DNA of 64,000 nt from JBKECP01 sp047974765 (lineage in GTDB: Bacteria; Pseudomonadota; Gammaproteobacteria; Pseudomonadales; Halieaceae), in the NCBI GenBank assembly GCA_047974765.1, contig JBKECP010000034.1, positions 1-64,000 of the forward strand, read 5' to 3'. The notes below the pieces were generated by a model that saw only the letters and a program-made list of their open reading frames with translations, searched no databases and had not been told where the DNA came from. This document shows positions 1 to 8,330 of the stretch, one piece after another (the first letter of the stretch is position 1; each line of letters opens with the position of its first letter). Both the position numbers and the translations under genes were made by a program.

Positions 1-1791
1 GTAGATAGCTGGCGAGCGGGTGAGCTGGATGCGGCTACCGTCAAGCGGACGAATATCGTGATTCACGGCCTGGCGGCCCTGCTGCTGTTTTTCTTTTTGC
101 GCTCCCTGCTACTGGCCTTGTACGAGCGGGGGGAATACGGGCGGCAGGGGGCCTGGCGTGGCTGCCTGGTTCTGGGCGATACGAAAACCGCTGAGCTGCT
201 GGCGTTGGCAGCGGCCCTGTTCTGGCTGGTGCATCCCCTGCAGGTATCGACGGTGTTGTATGCCGTTCAGCGCATGGCGCAGCTGTCGGCCCTGTTTGTA
301 TTTGCCGGCCTGTACTATTTTACGGCCAGGCGCCGCCTCTGGGTGCAGCGCGGTGCGAGCCTGGGCGAGCTGCTGACCGCTGTGCTCTGGATGGGGCTGA
401 TCACTCTGCTGGCCGTGCTGTCCAAGGAAAACGGGGCCTTGTTGCCCTGGCTGGTGCTGGTAGTGGAAGTCTGTATTTTCCGAGGGCGCTGGGCGGGACG
501 GGATAATGCACTACTGGCCCGTTTGAGCTGGTTGTTGTTAGTGTTGCCGCTTTTGTTGGCGGCGCTATTGTGGCTGTTTGCTCCCGAGCTGATTAATGCC
601 GGCTATGCCAGCCGGGATTTTACGCTTCAGGAGCGCCTGTTGACCGAGGGTCGCATACTGTGGATTTCCCTGTCCTGGTTGTTGCTGCCGTCTGTTGGCG
701 CCAGGGGTAGTCATCACGACGATATTATGGTTTCCACCAGTCTGCTTGCCCCCCCCTGGCCCCTGCTGGCCTGGCTGGGTTGGACCGGGCTGTTGGTGCT
801 GGCCTGGCGCTTGCGCCAGCAGCAGCCGCTGCTGCTGTTTGCCGTGTTGTTTTTTCTGGTCGGCCACAGTATGGAGTCCGGTTTTTTGCCGCTGGAGATG
901 GCCTTTGAGCACCGTAACTACCTGCCTGCTGCAGGCCTGGGTATGGGGCTGGCTGCCCTGTTGTCAGCACTGCTGCAAGTGCCTGAACGCGCTGTTGGCA
1001 AGGTGGCGGCCGGTGTGTGTGTGATCCTGTATTGCTTTTTGCTCGGACTGACCTTTATCCGGGTGACAACCTGGCAGGACGAGGTACGTATGGCCCAGGT
1101 AGGCGCTTTCAATCATCCTGCGTCTGTCCGTGCCCATGCCCAGTATGCGAAGATTTTGCTGGAGCGGGCCGAGAATGCCAGTGGCACAGTGCATTACAGT
1201 CTGGAAGCGAGAACACAGATGCTGGCCCAGGCGCGCCAGCACTATGAGTTGATGTATGACATCAACCCACAGGATTTCGGTGCTATGGTGATGATGTACC
1301 AGCTGGATAGCCGCTATGTTGATGAGCCGGGGCTTGCTGATGGCTGGCTGGCTCAAATTCTGGAAGTGCTGCCCGGTCATAAAATGAGCGCTTCCGATGC
1401 GAGTGCCCTGGGCGTTTTGCTAAATTGTCTGGGCAAGGGCGTCTGCCGTGCGCCGGCAGGGACAGCGGAGCAGATAATGGCCCTGCTGAATCAGCGCTAC
1501 CCACACTCTGCCCGGTTTATGTTGCTGTACTACCAGTACCTGCTGGCGCGGAGTGCAGACAGCGATGAGCGCCTGGCTTACTTGCAGCAGGCCCACACCA
1601 GAGCCCCCGGCAGTGCCGCCCTGGTGAGCTGGCTGATGAGTGAACAGGCTGAGCGGGGCAATATTGCCCAGGTGCTGGCGCTGGCCCGGCAGACGATGGT
1701 GATGGATCCCGAGCGCAGGTCAATTGGCAAGCTACAGAAACTGTTCATGTCAGCTGGCGCTGAAAGCAAAGGCGAGGGGGCGGAGCCATGA
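1..1791 (+). CDS. TMTC-like GT-C membrane protein with TPR tail (5' partial)
   Basis: The frame is open from base 1, so the start lies outside the window; alignment with the downstream paralogue suggests about 85 N-terminal residues are missing. The visible part has many Leu-rich membrane segments, then a soluble C-terminal half from about residue 390 with helical repeats like TPRs. Motifs shared with the next gene include HPLQVSTVLYAVQRM, SKEN, HHDD and FEHRNYLP. The HP..T..Y..QR and EHR.YLP patterns are typical of the bacterial relatives of eukaryotic TMTC O-mannosyltransferases (GT-C fold). A likely role is moving a sugar from a polyprenyl-phosphate donor to protein at the periplasmic face; this is inferred from family and neighbours. 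The stop overlaps the next start (ATGA), so the two are probably translationally coupled. Confidence 0.75.
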   Translation, partial: VDSWRAGELDAATVKRTNIVIHGLAALLLFFFLRSLLLALYERGEYGRQGAWRGCLVLGDTKTAELLALAAALFWLVHPLQVSTVLYAVQRMAQLSALFVFAGLYYFTARRRLWVQRGASLGELLTAVLWMGLITLLAVLSKENGALLPWLVLVVEVCIFRGRWAGRDNALLARLSWLLLVLPLLLAALLWLFAPELINAGYASRDFTLQERLLTEGRILWISLSWLLLPSVGARGSHHDDIMVSTSLLAPPWPLLAWLGWTGLLVLAWRLRQQQPLLLFAVLFFLVGHSMESGFLPLEMAFEHRNYLPAAGLGMGLAALLSALLQVPERAVGKVAAGVCVILYCFLLGLTFIRVTTWQDEVRMAQVGAFNHPASVRAHAQYAKILLERAENASGTVHYSLEARTQMLAQARQHYELMYDINPQDFGAMVMMYQLDSRYVDEPGLADGWLAQILEVLPGHKMSASDASALGVLLNCLGKGVCRAPAGTAEQIMALLNQRYPHSARFMLLYYQYLLARSADSDERLAYLQQAHTRAPGSAALVSWLMSEQAERGNIAQVLALARQTMVMDPERRSIGKLQKLFMSAGAESKGEGAEP

Positions 1792-3698
1792 GCCTTGTCG
1801 CTGCGGTGAAGGCGCACGCTTGCTTGCTGCTGAGCGCTGTTGTCGCCTTTGCCCTCATACTCTGGCTCTACTGGTCCGGGCAATATGGTCCGGCGCTGCT
1901 GGATGACCGTTCCTCCATTTTGGTGATTGAGGATTTACAGGCTAATCCACAGCTGGCCCGGGACTATATCTTCGGTGATGGCTCCGGGCTGCTCGGGCGC
2001 TGGGTGTCGATGGCAACTTTTGTCGCCGAGAAGCTCTGGCTTGGCGACAGCCTGGCCATCAGCAAGCAGGTAAATATCGTCCTGCACTTGTTCAATGGTC
2101 TGTTACTGATGTTGCTGCTGAGTCGGCTTTTGGGGCTGCTTTGCGAGCAGCGCAGTGCCCACTGGCTAGCGCTGGTGCTTGGACTGTGCTGGCTGCTGGC
2201 GCCGCTGCATGTGAGCACGGTGCTGTACGTGGTGCAGCGCATGGCTATGCTCAGTACGACTTTTATGCTACTGGCCTGTCTCGCTTATGTCAGCTGGCGC
2301 AGTCGTCTGGCGGCGGGGCGTTTTTCACTGTTATTCCTGCTGTTGACGGGGCTGTGCATTGTGCTGGGCTTGTTCGCCAAGGAAAATACCATCGTCGTGG
2401 TACCGGTGCTCTTTTTGCTGGAGGCGCTGTGGTATCAGTGGCGGGACGAGCGGGGCGCCGTCATTGTCTGGCTGAAGCGGCTGAGCCTGGGCGGCATGGC
2501 CCTGGGCGGCCTCGGACTGGTGGTGACCTTTGCACTGCGTTATGAAACGATGGCGGCGGCCTTCCGTCACCGCCCCTTCAGCCTGGGCGAGCGCGCACTG
2601 ACGCAGACTCGTGCCCTGTGGGATTATCTCGGCCAGCTGGTCTGGCCTGATCTGGCCCGTCTGGGGATTTATCACGATGACTTTGCGATTTCTACCGGCC
2701 TGAATTCCCCGCCGTCGACTTTGTATGCCCTGATCGCCTGGGTGCTGGTTCTGCTGCTTTGTTTGTGCCTGCTGCGCTGGCCCTGGGGCCGGCGGCTGGC
2801 TATCGGGCCGGCCTGGTTTCTGGCCGGGCACGCGGTGGAGTCGAGCGTGCTACCACTGGAGCTGTACTTCGAGCACCGCAACTATTTTCCGGTGATGGGG
2901 CTCTATCTGGCCCTTGGCGGCGCACTGGCGATACTGGTGCGGCGCATGCCGATGGTGCGAGCACCGGCGGTGGCCTGGCTGCTGGTCTACGCCTTCTGGC
3001 TGGCCCTGCAGACCAGCTCGCAGGTGGTGGTTTGGTCCCAGCGCGAGCTGATTATTTTCAACCACCTCAATGGCCACCCGCTGTCGCCGCGGGCGAATAT
3101 GGATATGGCTGTACTGATGGCGAATGCGGGTGATCTGGAACAGGCAAAACAGTATTCAAAAGTGGCCTATGACAATTCATTAGTGCAGGTGCAGGGCGAT
3201 TTTGAGATGCGCGACCTGGCGCTGGCCTGTATAACACAGCGCTCTGTGTCAGCGCAGGATGTTACCCGACTGGGTGCGGGAAACCCCAGGCGCCCCATCA
3301 GTTCAGTGACAACCCTGCTGACTTTTGTGCGCATGCACCAGGAAAATCAGTGCCCTGATTTCCCCTGGCAGGCGGTGGCAGACCATCTGGCGAATATTTA
3401 TTTGTCAGATGATTCAATAGCTACCGCATCGGCCAATATCTACTCCACCCTGGCGAGTCTGGAAAACGCACTACAGCGCTGGCCCCTGGCCTATGACTAT
3501 ATGCTGCGTTTTCGTGCGCTGGATCCCGATAATACCCGCGGCCAGCTGATGCAGCTGCATTTCAGCACGGCTTTGGGTAAAGTGGACGAAGCCAATGTGC
3601 TGATCGATGCGCTGTTGGTGAAGCAGCAACGGGGGGTATTGACTCAGGCAGAGCAACAAACTCTGGCTTTGTACCGGCCCGTAAAGGATTCTGAATAG
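1788..3698 (+). CDS. TMTC-like GT-C membrane protein with TPR tail (second paralogue)
   Basis: 636 residues, complete. It starts at an ATG overlapping the previous stop by 4 bases. It has an N-terminal membrane segment, then a loop containing LLDDRSSI, where an acidic pair in the first periplasmic loop is expected in GT-C enzymes. Multiple membrane helices run to about residue 410, followed by a soluble helical-repeat tail. It shares with its upstream neighbour HVSTVLYVVQRM, AKEN, YHDD and YFEHRNYFPVMG, so the two arose by tandem duplication or divergence of one family. The GT2 gene follows after 9 bases and could supply the lipid-linked sugar. Predicted role is periplasmic protein O-glycosylation; acceptor and sugar are unknown. 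It could instead modify a cell-surface glycan. Confidence 0.75.
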   Translation: MSLVAAVKAHACLLLSAVVAFALILWLYWSGQYGPALLDDRSSILVIEDLQANPQLARDYIFGDGSGLLGRWVSMATFVAEKLWLGDSLAISKQVNIVLHLFNGLLLMLLLSRLLGLLCEQRSAHWLALVLGLCWLLAPLHVSTVLYVVQRMAMLSTTFMLLACLAYVSWRSRLAAGRFSLLFLLLTGLCIVLGLFAKENTIVVVPVLFLLEALWYQWRDERGAVIVWLKRLSLGGMALGGLGLVVTFALRYETMAAAFRHRPFSLGERALTQTRALWDYLGQLVWPDLARLGIYHDDFAISTGLNSPPSTLYALIAWVLVLLLCLCLLRWPWGRRLAIGPAWFLAGHAVESSVLPLELYFEHRNYFPVMGLYLALGGALAILVRRMPMVRAPAVAWLLVYAFWLALQTSSQVVVWSQRELIIFNHLNGHPLSPRANMDMAVLMANAGDLEQAKQYSKVAYDNSLVQVQGDFEMRDLALACITQRSVSAQDVTRLGAGNPRRPISSVTTLLTFVRMHQENQCPDFPWQAVADHLANIYLSDDSIATASANIYSTLASLENALQRWPLAYDYMLRFRALDPDNTRGQLMQLHFSTALGKVDEANVLIDALLVKQQRGVLTQAEQQTLALYRPVKDSE

Positions 3699-3707
3699 GA
3701 GCAGCGG

Positions 3708-4580
3708 GTGCAGATTTCAATTGTTATTCCGGCAAAAAATGAAGAAGGGGGGCTGTCATCCACTCTGCCTGCACTGGTTGCCTTGTACCCTGACGCTGAA
3801 ATTATTGTTGTGGATGATGGCTCTACCGATGGCACGGTCAATGTCTGTCGACAATCCGGGGTGAAGGTGGTGTCTCATCCTTATTCCAAAGGCAATGGTG
3901 CTGCCATCAAGAGTGGTGCGCGGGCCGCTACGGGTGATGTGCTGGTGTTTATGGATGGCGATGGCCAGCATAACCCCCAGGATGTTGAGCGTTTGCTGGC
4001 CAAGCTCAATGAGGGTTATGACCTGGTGGTGGGCGCGCGCAAAAGCCGGGCTGATCAGGCCAGTGTTGCACGTTGGGGCGCCAATACGGTTTATAACCGT
4101 CTGGCCAGCTGGATGGTCAACCGGGAGATTCCCGATCTCACCTCCGGTTTTCGTGCGGTTGATCGTAAAAAATTCCTCAGTTTTTTATTTTTACTGCCTA
4201 ATGGTTTCAGCTATCCAACCACTTCTACCATGGCTTTTTTTCGGGCGGGTTTTTCGGTGGGTTTTATTCCCATTTCTGTCAGTGCACGTCAGGGAAAAAG
4301 TCATATCAATCATCTGCGTGATGGTGTGCGCTTTTTCCTGATTATTTTCAAGATTGGCACCCTCTACTCGCCCCTGAAAATTTACTTTCCGGTGTCTGTT
4401 GCACTGGCGGGGCTGGGTTTTGCCAACTATCTGGTCGCCTGGGCAACCTCAGGCTCGCTGCGTTTTACCAATATGAGCAGCCTGCTGGTACTGGCGGGGA
4501 TGATTGTGTTTTTGCTGGGCTTACTGGCCGAGCAACTCACTAATCTTCAATACAAGGATGCTGAGGAAGATTCCGCTTAA
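3708..4580 (+). CDS. Glycosyltransferase family 2, polyprenyl-phosphate sugar synthase-like
   Basis: 290 residues, GTG start with AGGAG about 7 bases upstream. The N-terminal GT-A domain shows SIVIPAKNEE, the nucleotide-sugar-binding DDGSTDGT, the DGDGQH metal-binding (DXD-type) motif and TSGFRAVDR, as in dolichyl/undecaprenyl-phosphate mannose synthases of the DPM1 type. Two C-terminal membrane helices (about residues 225-245 and 255-277) would anchor it to the inner membrane. The expected reaction is transfer of a sugar from an NDP-sugar to polyprenyl phosphate on the cytoplasmic side. It follows two GT-C enzymes that would need exactly such a donor, so the three genes form a plausible functional unit. 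Sugar identity cannot be read from sequence. Confidence 0.8.
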   Translation: MQISIVIPAKNEEGGLSSTLPALVALYPDAEIIVVDDGSTDGTVNVCRQSGVKVVSHPYSKGNGAAIKSGARAATGDVLVFMDGDGQHNPQDVERLLAKLNEGYDLVVGARKSRADQASVARWGANTVYNRLASWMVNREIPDLTSGFRAVDRKKFLSFLFLLPNGFSYPTTSTMAFFRAGFSVGFIPISVSARQGKSHINHLRDGVRFFLIIFKIGTLYSPLKIYFPVSVALAGLGFANYLVAWATSGSLRFTNMSSLLVLAGMIVFLLGLLAEQLTNLQYKDAEEDSA

Positions 4581-4582
4581 AT

Positions 4583-4627
4583 CTGGAATCCGCAGTTGAG
4601 TGCTTATTTTGTCGTTGAAAGTCGCAT
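4583..4627 (+). repeat. Diverged end of the MITE-like element found at 10893-11060
   Basis: This 45-base block just after the GT2 stop matches the reverse complement of 11015-11059 at 35 of 45 positions without gaps, by hand alignment. It contains GGAATCCGCAG, as at the terminal repeats of the element at 10893-11060. The remaining sequence to about 4752 shows only weak resemblance, ending in a possible inverted partner (TTTCTAGG). It is either an old decayed copy or a solo end. Confidence 0.5.
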
Positions 4628-4799
4628 AAGCATTATCTATTCAAAACGTGATTGTCCGGCAGCTTCAGAATCTGTCCTTGCAGGTATTTCTTCATCCTAT
4701 AAAAAATCAGTTGAACTCAGACAAAATAGGCCAAAGTAGTGATTTCTAGGTGTATTTCTATGGGCAACGAGCCGAACTCCATTTACCCACTGGATATTA

Positions 4800-4827
4800 C
4801 CAGCCGGTTTTTATAAAAACCGGCTGG
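4800..4827. terminator. Perfect 28-bp palindrome between convergent GT2 and glcB
   Basis: CCAGCCGGTTTTT is followed by AT and then its exact complement, ending 20 bases past the glcB stop. It lies between two convergent genes, the usual place for a bidirectional terminator. The U-rich part lies inside the stem rather than after it, so it is not a textbook intrinsic terminator. Confidence 0.55.
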
Positions 4828-4847
4828 GCACAGGGTGTATTTATTTC

Positions 4848-7055
4848 TCAGGCTTTGCGGCGTGCCTTCGCCTCGCGGCGACGGCGATGCAATACCGGTT
4901 CGGTATAACCGCTGGGCTGAGCACAGCCGTCAAAAACCAATTCACAAGCCGCCTGGAAGGCCACGTTATCGGTAAAGTCCGGTGCCATGTTGTGATACAG
5001 AGGATCATTTGCGTTTTGCTTATCTACAATAACAGCCATGCGCTGTAGTGTTTCGGTGACCTGTTCCCTGCTGATAATGCCATGGTGCAGCCAGTTGCTG
5101 ATGTGCTGGCTGGAAATACGCAGAGTGGCGCGGTCTTCCATCAGGCCAATATCGTTAATATCCGGTACCTTGGAGCAGCCCACGCCCTGGTCGACCCAGC
5201 GCACGACATAGCCGAGGATGCCCTGGGCATTATTGTCCAGTTCGCGCTGAATATCGTCCGCTGACAAACCCTCAGCGCCTTTTAAGGGCAGGCTCAAAAT
5301 ATCGTCTACAGCGGCGCGTGTGCGTTGACTCAGCTCGTGTTGACGCTCGCTGACATTGACAGTGTGGTAGTGAGTGGCATGCAAAGTGGCGGCTGTGGGC
5401 GAGGGTACCCAGGCGGTACTGGCGCCAGCCAGAGGGTGGCCAACCTTGTCTTTGAGCATCTGCGCCATCAGGTCGGGCATGGCCCACATACCCTTGCCGA
5501 TCTGGGCGCGACCCAGCAGACCGCAAGCCAGACCGATGTCCACATTCCGGTCTTCATAAGCCTTGATCCAGGGCTCCTGTTTCATCGCACCCTTGGGCGT
5601 CATGGCACCTGCATTCATGCTGGTATGGATTTCATCGCCCGTGCGATCGAGGAAGCCGGTGTTAATAAATACCACGCGCTCGGCGGCACGGCGGATACAT
5701 TCTTTCAGGTTGATCGTGGTGCGGCGTTCCTCGTCCATAATGCCCAGTTTGAGGGTATTGCGAGCCATGCCAAGAGCATTCTCGATACGTTCAAACAGCT
5801 CACAGGTAAAGCTGACTTCGTCCGGGCCATGCATCTTTGGTTTCACAATATAAACGCTGCCACAGCGGGAGTTGCGGGCCTCGCCTTCATTTTTGTTAAG
5901 GTCGTGAAGGGCGATCATGGCGGTGAACATACCATCCATAATGCCTTCGGGAATTTCGCGGCCCTGTGCGTCTAGAATAGCCTCATTGGTCATCAGGTGG
6001 CCGACGTTGCGTACAAACATCAGGCTGCGCCCCGGCAGCACCAGCTCACCACCGACAGCGGCAGTGAATGTCCGGTCCGGGTGTAGATGGCGAGTGAGTG
6101 TATTTCCGTCCTTGCTGAAAGATTCGTTCAGATCGCCACGCATCAGCCCCAGCCAGTTGCCATAGACCACAGCCTTGTCCTGGGCATCAACGGCAGCAAT
6201 AGAGTCTTCGCAGTCCTGAATAGTGGTCAGTGCCGCTTCCAGTACCACATCCATAACACCGGCGGCATCAGTGGCACCAATGGGATGGGTAGTGTCAATC
6301 TGGATATCAATGTGCAGGCCATTGTGTTGCAACAGAATGTTGGCAGGTGCATTGGGTTCACCGGCATAACCCCGGAATTGACCGGGTTCGGCCAGGGAGG
6401 CAATCTGGCCATCCTGCAATACCACTTGCAGTTTACCGCCAACGACAGTGTAGGCTTTGGCCTTACTGTGATCCCCGGTTGACAGGGGGCAGTGTTTGTT
6501 CAGAAAGTCGCGGGCCCAGGCAATTACCTTGTCGCCGCGCACCGGGTTGTAGTCACCGGTGCGTTCTGCACCGCCTTCTTCAGGAATTGCGTCAGTGCCG
6601 TAAAGTGCATCGTACAGGCTGCCCCAGCGTGCATTGGCCGCATTCAGGGCATAGCGGGCATTCATTACCGGCACTACCAACTGGGGACCGGCCAGTGTGG
6701 CGACTTCCGGGTCGACATTGTCAGTTGCGATGGCGAAGTCTTCACCTTCAGGCAGCAGATAGCCGATATCCTGCAGGAACGTTTTGTAGGCCACTTTGTC
6801 ATAGCTGGCGCCGACGGCATTGTCGCGGTGCCATTGATCAATCTTTTGTTGCAGTTCATCGCGCACTGCCAGCAGTTCCCGGTTGCGCGGAGCAAGCTCA
6901 TTGACGATGGACTCCAGTGCCGTCCAGAAGTCTGCCGCTGCAATACCGGTACCGGGGGCAATGTCATTTTCCAGAAGTTGGTGTAAAACGGGGGCGATCT
7001 GAAGTCCGCCCTGCTGGATGCGCTCACTCATGCTGTTGTCCATCTCTTGTGTCAA
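4848..7055 (-). CDS. glcB: Malate synthase G
   Basis: 735 residues, close to the 723 of the E. coli enzyme and colinear with it from memory: PGTGI near the N-terminus, GPQLVVPVMNARYALNAANARWGSLYDALYGTD, the catalytic RNVGHLM arginine, the KPKMHGP and GIMDEERRT motifs, and the MEDRATLRISSQH stretch with the catalytic aspartate near the C-terminus. It condenses glyoxylate with acetyl-CoA to give malate, allowing growth on acetate, glycolate or fatty acids through the glyoxylate route. No isocitrate lyase gene is in the window. The ATG at 7055 is used; another in-frame ATG (MSERIQQ) lies 8 codons in. A LysR regulator lies 126 bases upstream on the same strand and may control it. Confidence 0.97.
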   Translation of the reverse strand: MTQEMDNSMSERIQQGGLQIAPVLHQLLENDIAPGTGIAAADFWTALESIVNELAPRNRELLAVRDELQQKIDQWHRDNAVGASYDKVAYKTFLQDIGYLLPEGEDFAIATDNVDPEVATLAGPQLVVPVMNARYALNAANARWGSLYDALYGTDAIPEEGGAERTGDYNPVRGDKVIAWARDFLNKHCPLSTGDHSKAKAYTVVGGKLQVVLQDGQIASLAEPGQFRGYAGEPNAPANILLQHNGLHIDIQIDTTHPIGATDAAGVMDVVLEAALTTIQDCEDSIAAVDAQDKAVVYGNWLGLMRGDLNESFSKDGNTLTRHLHPDRTFTAAVGGELVLPGRSLMFVRNVGHLMTNEAILDAQGREIPEGIMDGMFTAMIALHDLNKNEGEARNSRCGSVYIVKPKMHGPDEVSFTCELFERIENALGMARNTLKLGIMDEERRTTINLKECIRRAAERVVFINTGFLDRTGDEIHTSMNAGAMTPKGAMKQEPWIKAYEDRNVDIGLACGLLGRAQIGKGMWAMPDLMAQMLKDKVGHPLAGASTAWVPSPTAATLHATHYHTVNVSERQHELSQRTRAAVDDILSLPLKGAEGLSADDIQRELDNNAQGILGYVVRWVDQGVGCSKVPDINDIGLMEDRATLRISSQHISNWLHHGIISREQVTETLQRMAVIVDKQNANDPLYHNMAPDFTDNVAFQAACELVFDGCAQPSGYTEPVLHRRRREAKARRKA

Positions 7056-7181
7056 AAACTACCCGGATTTGGGCTATATCTATCAGGCAGCTGCGATTTT
7101 AGGGGCTGTAGCAAAATTTATCTAATTTATCGTTTTTATCGTGGCCATTCTTGTGGTCAATGGTGACTGGTCACGCTTTTG

Positions 7182-8165
7182 TCAGGGCGGTGGTTCCTGT
7201 CCGGCCAGGGTTCGCGCAGTATCAACTATCAGTTTGCGCAGCCACTTGTTGGCCGGATTGTGCTGCAACAGGGGGCTCCAGGCCATTTTCAACTCCAGGG
7301 AGGGAATTTCCAAAGGCGGGTCGCGCAGGATTACCCGGGGATTATCACGCTTGAGCATGGCGGCCCGGGTGGGCAGGGTGACTATCAGGTCGTTTTGTTC
7401 AGCCAGCGTCATTGCCGCCTGATAGTGGCGTGTAAATACGCGGATCTGCCGCTTCTTGCCGAGTCTGGCCAGCGCGGTATCCACCCAGCCCAGTCGCTGT
7501 ATGTCATCGGGGTCCACGCCCACACCGACCCCCATGCCTGTTTTGCTGACCCAGATATGGTTGGCTTTGAGGTAATTGTCAAGGGTGAAATCTTCCAGCA
7601 GAGGATTTTCCGGGCTCAGCAGGCAGGAAAAACTGTCGTTCCACAAGTGAATCTGGTGAAAAGACTGGGGCATGGAATCAAAGCGGTTGATCACCATGTC
7701 CACCTTGCCCCGCTCAACATCCAGAAAACTGACGTCAGAGGGCGTCATGATATCAAGGGTAAGGCCGGGAGCCAGCGTGCGCAATTTGCTCAATACCGCT
7801 GGCAGCAAGGTTGATTCGGCATAATCACTGGCCATAATGCGAAATACCCGGCTTGCCTGGGCGGGCTCAAAGGCTGAGCGGGGCTGAATGGCGCGGTCTA
7901 TGTTGGTGAGTACGTCGCGTACAATAGGCTCCAGCTCAAGCGCCCGTTCAGTGGGCGTCATCCCGTCTGACGTGCGCACCAGCAAGGGGTCGTCAAACAA
8001 ATCCCGCAGTCGACGCAGGCCGTTACTCATAGCCGGTTGCGACAGGTTGAGCTGGTTGGCTGCCTGGGTTACGTTGCGCTCTCTCAGTAGCGCGTCGAGA
8101 TAAACCAGCAGGTTGAGATCAACGCGGTTGATGTTCACAGGGTTCTCCGCACATTGGTTCTCCAC
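7182..8165 (-). CDS. LysR-family transcriptional regulator
   Basis: 327 residues, normal LysR length. The N-terminal winged helix-turn-helix is clear (RNVTQAANQLNLSQPAMSNG, about residues 30-50), followed by the linker helix and a periplasmic-binding-protein-like effector domain (DPLLVRTSDGMTPTERA). The N-terminal pattern RVDLNLLVYLDALL is typical of the NodD/NahR/LinR-like subgroup. The start is GTG with a weak ribosome site. It lies upstream of glcB on the same strand and divergent from the dehydrogenase + rraA operon, with a 165-base AT-rich gap between. LysR proteins commonly regulate a divergent neighbour, so the dehydrogenase is the first candidate target and glcB the second. The effector is unknown. 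Confidence 0.9.
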   Translation of the reverse strand: MENQCAENPVNINRVDLNLLVYLDALLRERNVTQAANQLNLSQPAMSNGLRRLRDLFDDPLLVRTSDGMTPTERALELEPIVRDVLTNIDRAIQPRSAFEPAQASRVFRIMASDYAESTLLPAVLSKLRTLAPGLTLDIMTPSDVSFLDVERGKVDMVINRFDSMPQSFHQIHLWNDSFSCLLSPENPLLEDFTLDNYLKANHIWVSKTGMGVGVGVDPDDIQRLGWVDTALARLGKKRQIRVFTRHYQAAMTLAEQNDLIVTLPTRAAMLKRDNPRVILRDPPLEIPSLELKMAWSPLLQHNPANKWLRKLIVDTARTLAGQEPPP

Positions 8166-8330
8166 TGACGAGGGTCTGTTTTATTTGCCTCGTGAATATA
8201 AAAAATGAAGTATATAGACTGTGCAAATTATACGCGCACCGATAGAATTGCCAATGTTGCCGGTCGCATTCGTGAGACGGCTTGTTTTATCACCCTTTCT
8301 GACTGAAAGAGCTGGACCGAGGAGTTCTCC

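Noticed and set aside
565..912. Long minus-strand open frame inside the first GT-C gene
   Set aside because: Pro/Gln-rich shadow of a GC-rich Leu-coding gene; the plus-strand gene has clear family motifs.
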